Part shown: positions 63,798-64,000 of the stretch, in pieces
Layout: the number at the start of each line of letters is the position of its first letter
Numbering within the stretch: position 1 is the first letter of the stretch
Origin: DATEOR01 sp963841425
GTDB lineage: Bacteria; Actinomycetota; Thermoleophilia; Gaiellales; Gaiellaceae
Direction: 5' to 3'
Assembly (NCBI GenBank): GCA_963841425.1
Contig: CAWJCL010000001.1
Location: 1-64,000 of the forward strand
Length of the DNA stretch: 64,000 nucleotides
Notes under the pieces: model-generated
Told to the model about the DNA's origin: nothing
The model's input: the letters and a program-made list of their open reading frames with translations, nothing else
Databases searched by the model: none
Made by a program: the position numbers and the translations under genes

Positions 63798-64000
63798 GTG
63801 TGCCAGCGCTCGACCTCGACGAGCACGCTGACCCCATTGTAGGAGCGGTCTGCGTAGGGCTCGCCCAGATATCGCTGCGACAGGGCGTCGATGTCGGCGA
63901 GGTCCGGATCGTCCCGAATCTCGACCGCGCGCCCGAGGACGGAGAGCTGGTTGTACCAGTCGTCCCCGAGGACGGTCAGGGCGACGCGCGGCTCGCGGCG
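63767..64000 (-). CDS. PPOX-fold (pyridoxamine 5'-phosphate oxidase-like) protein, C-terminal part
   Basis: The 77 visible residues (PRVALTVLGDDWYNQLSVLGRAVEIRDDPDLADIDALSQRYLGEPYADRSYNGVSVLVEVERWHTWG) match the C-terminal half of F420- or FMN-dependent PPOX-class proteins. The N-terminus lies beyond base 64000. TGA at 63769-63767. Likely co-transcribed with the methyltransferase and ZIP genes. Confidence 0.85.
   Translation of the reverse strand, partial: RREPRVALTVLGDDWYNQLSVLGRAVEIRDDPDLADIDALSQRYLGEPYADRSYNGVSVLVEVERWHTWGDPAGEAA

Noticed and set aside
1..64000. Genome-wide recoding of TAG as a sense codon
   Set aside because: Two genes are cut by TAG, but many intact genes here end in TAG at the expected place (msrA, 11505, 12890, 22358), so TAG is a normal stop.

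Overview
The window is high-GC bacterial DNA, probably from an actinobacterium. Several features point to Thermoleophilia (Gaiellales/Solirubrobacterales), although no rRNA or ribosomal marker is present to prove it: a WhiG/FliA-type sigma factor, an EF-G2-like GTPase, DUF4389, DUF3618 and holin-like stress clusters, many small zinc-ribbon proteins, a V/A-type ATPase, and frequent GTG starts with GTGA/ATGA overlaps. Four tRNA genes are present: Thr-GGT (-), Trp-CCA (-), Gly-GCC (+) and Cys-GCA (+).

Layout. 0-3.8 kb: end of msrA, a ferritin-like protein whose Tat leader is out of frame, a membrane protein cut by an amber codon, and a DHFR-family reductase. 3.85-8.9 kb: NAD kinase, an NrtS-like protein, DUF2267, a cupin, a quinone-reductase-like dehydrogenase and DUF4389, lying between a decayed tRNA-Thr fragment and the intact tRNA-Thr. 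8.9-17.3 kb: a DUF3618/holin-like operon with a strong terminator, a frameshifted BON protein, small CEC and zinc-ribbon proteins, an M43 metalloprotease, a sialidase-like beta-propeller, a cupin-TPR protein and an Lsr2-like protein. 17.3-21.3 kb: a small integrative element in tRNA-Trp (sigma/anti-sigma pair, HTH protein, HicAB, tyrosine integrase). 21.4-30.5 kb: ordinary chromosome (sigma factor, GNAT, Vps62-like membrane protein, EF-G2, aldehyde dehydrogenase, RNase H). 30.6-41.2 kb: element A in tRNA-Gly (NYN nuclease, secreted proteins, HNH, JAB protease operon, zinc fingers, and a six-gene overlapping operon ending in the integrase). 41.2-56.8 kb: segment B, closed by a third copy of the tRNA-Gly 3' end. 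It carries an IS110 relic, a baeRF-like protein, CEC proteins, a complete nine-gene V/A-ATPase operon, a CBS protein and a flavin oxidoreductase. 56.8-61.2 kb: a lipoprotein, a sigma-like protein fused to five extracytoplasmic repeats, and an ECF sigma operon. 61.3-64 kb: tRNA-Cys with a duplicated 3' end 0.94 kb away around a methyltransferase, then a ZIP transporter, another methyltransferase and a PPOX-fold protein.

The theme is repeated integration at tRNA 3' ends: each of the four tRNAs has at least one detached copy of its 3' part nearby. Three kinds of signal are not explained by named gene families. The first is a three-copy hairpin element with a conserved loop core and different but complementary stems, a candidate structured RNA. 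The second is a family of small F-x-CEC-x(4-6)-C proteins, three of whose genes share a conserved leader. The third is a set of dispersed intergenic repeats confined to the accessory segments. Several genes carry a single frameshift or amber codon. These could be real decay or residual assembly errors, and the sequence alone cannot decide.
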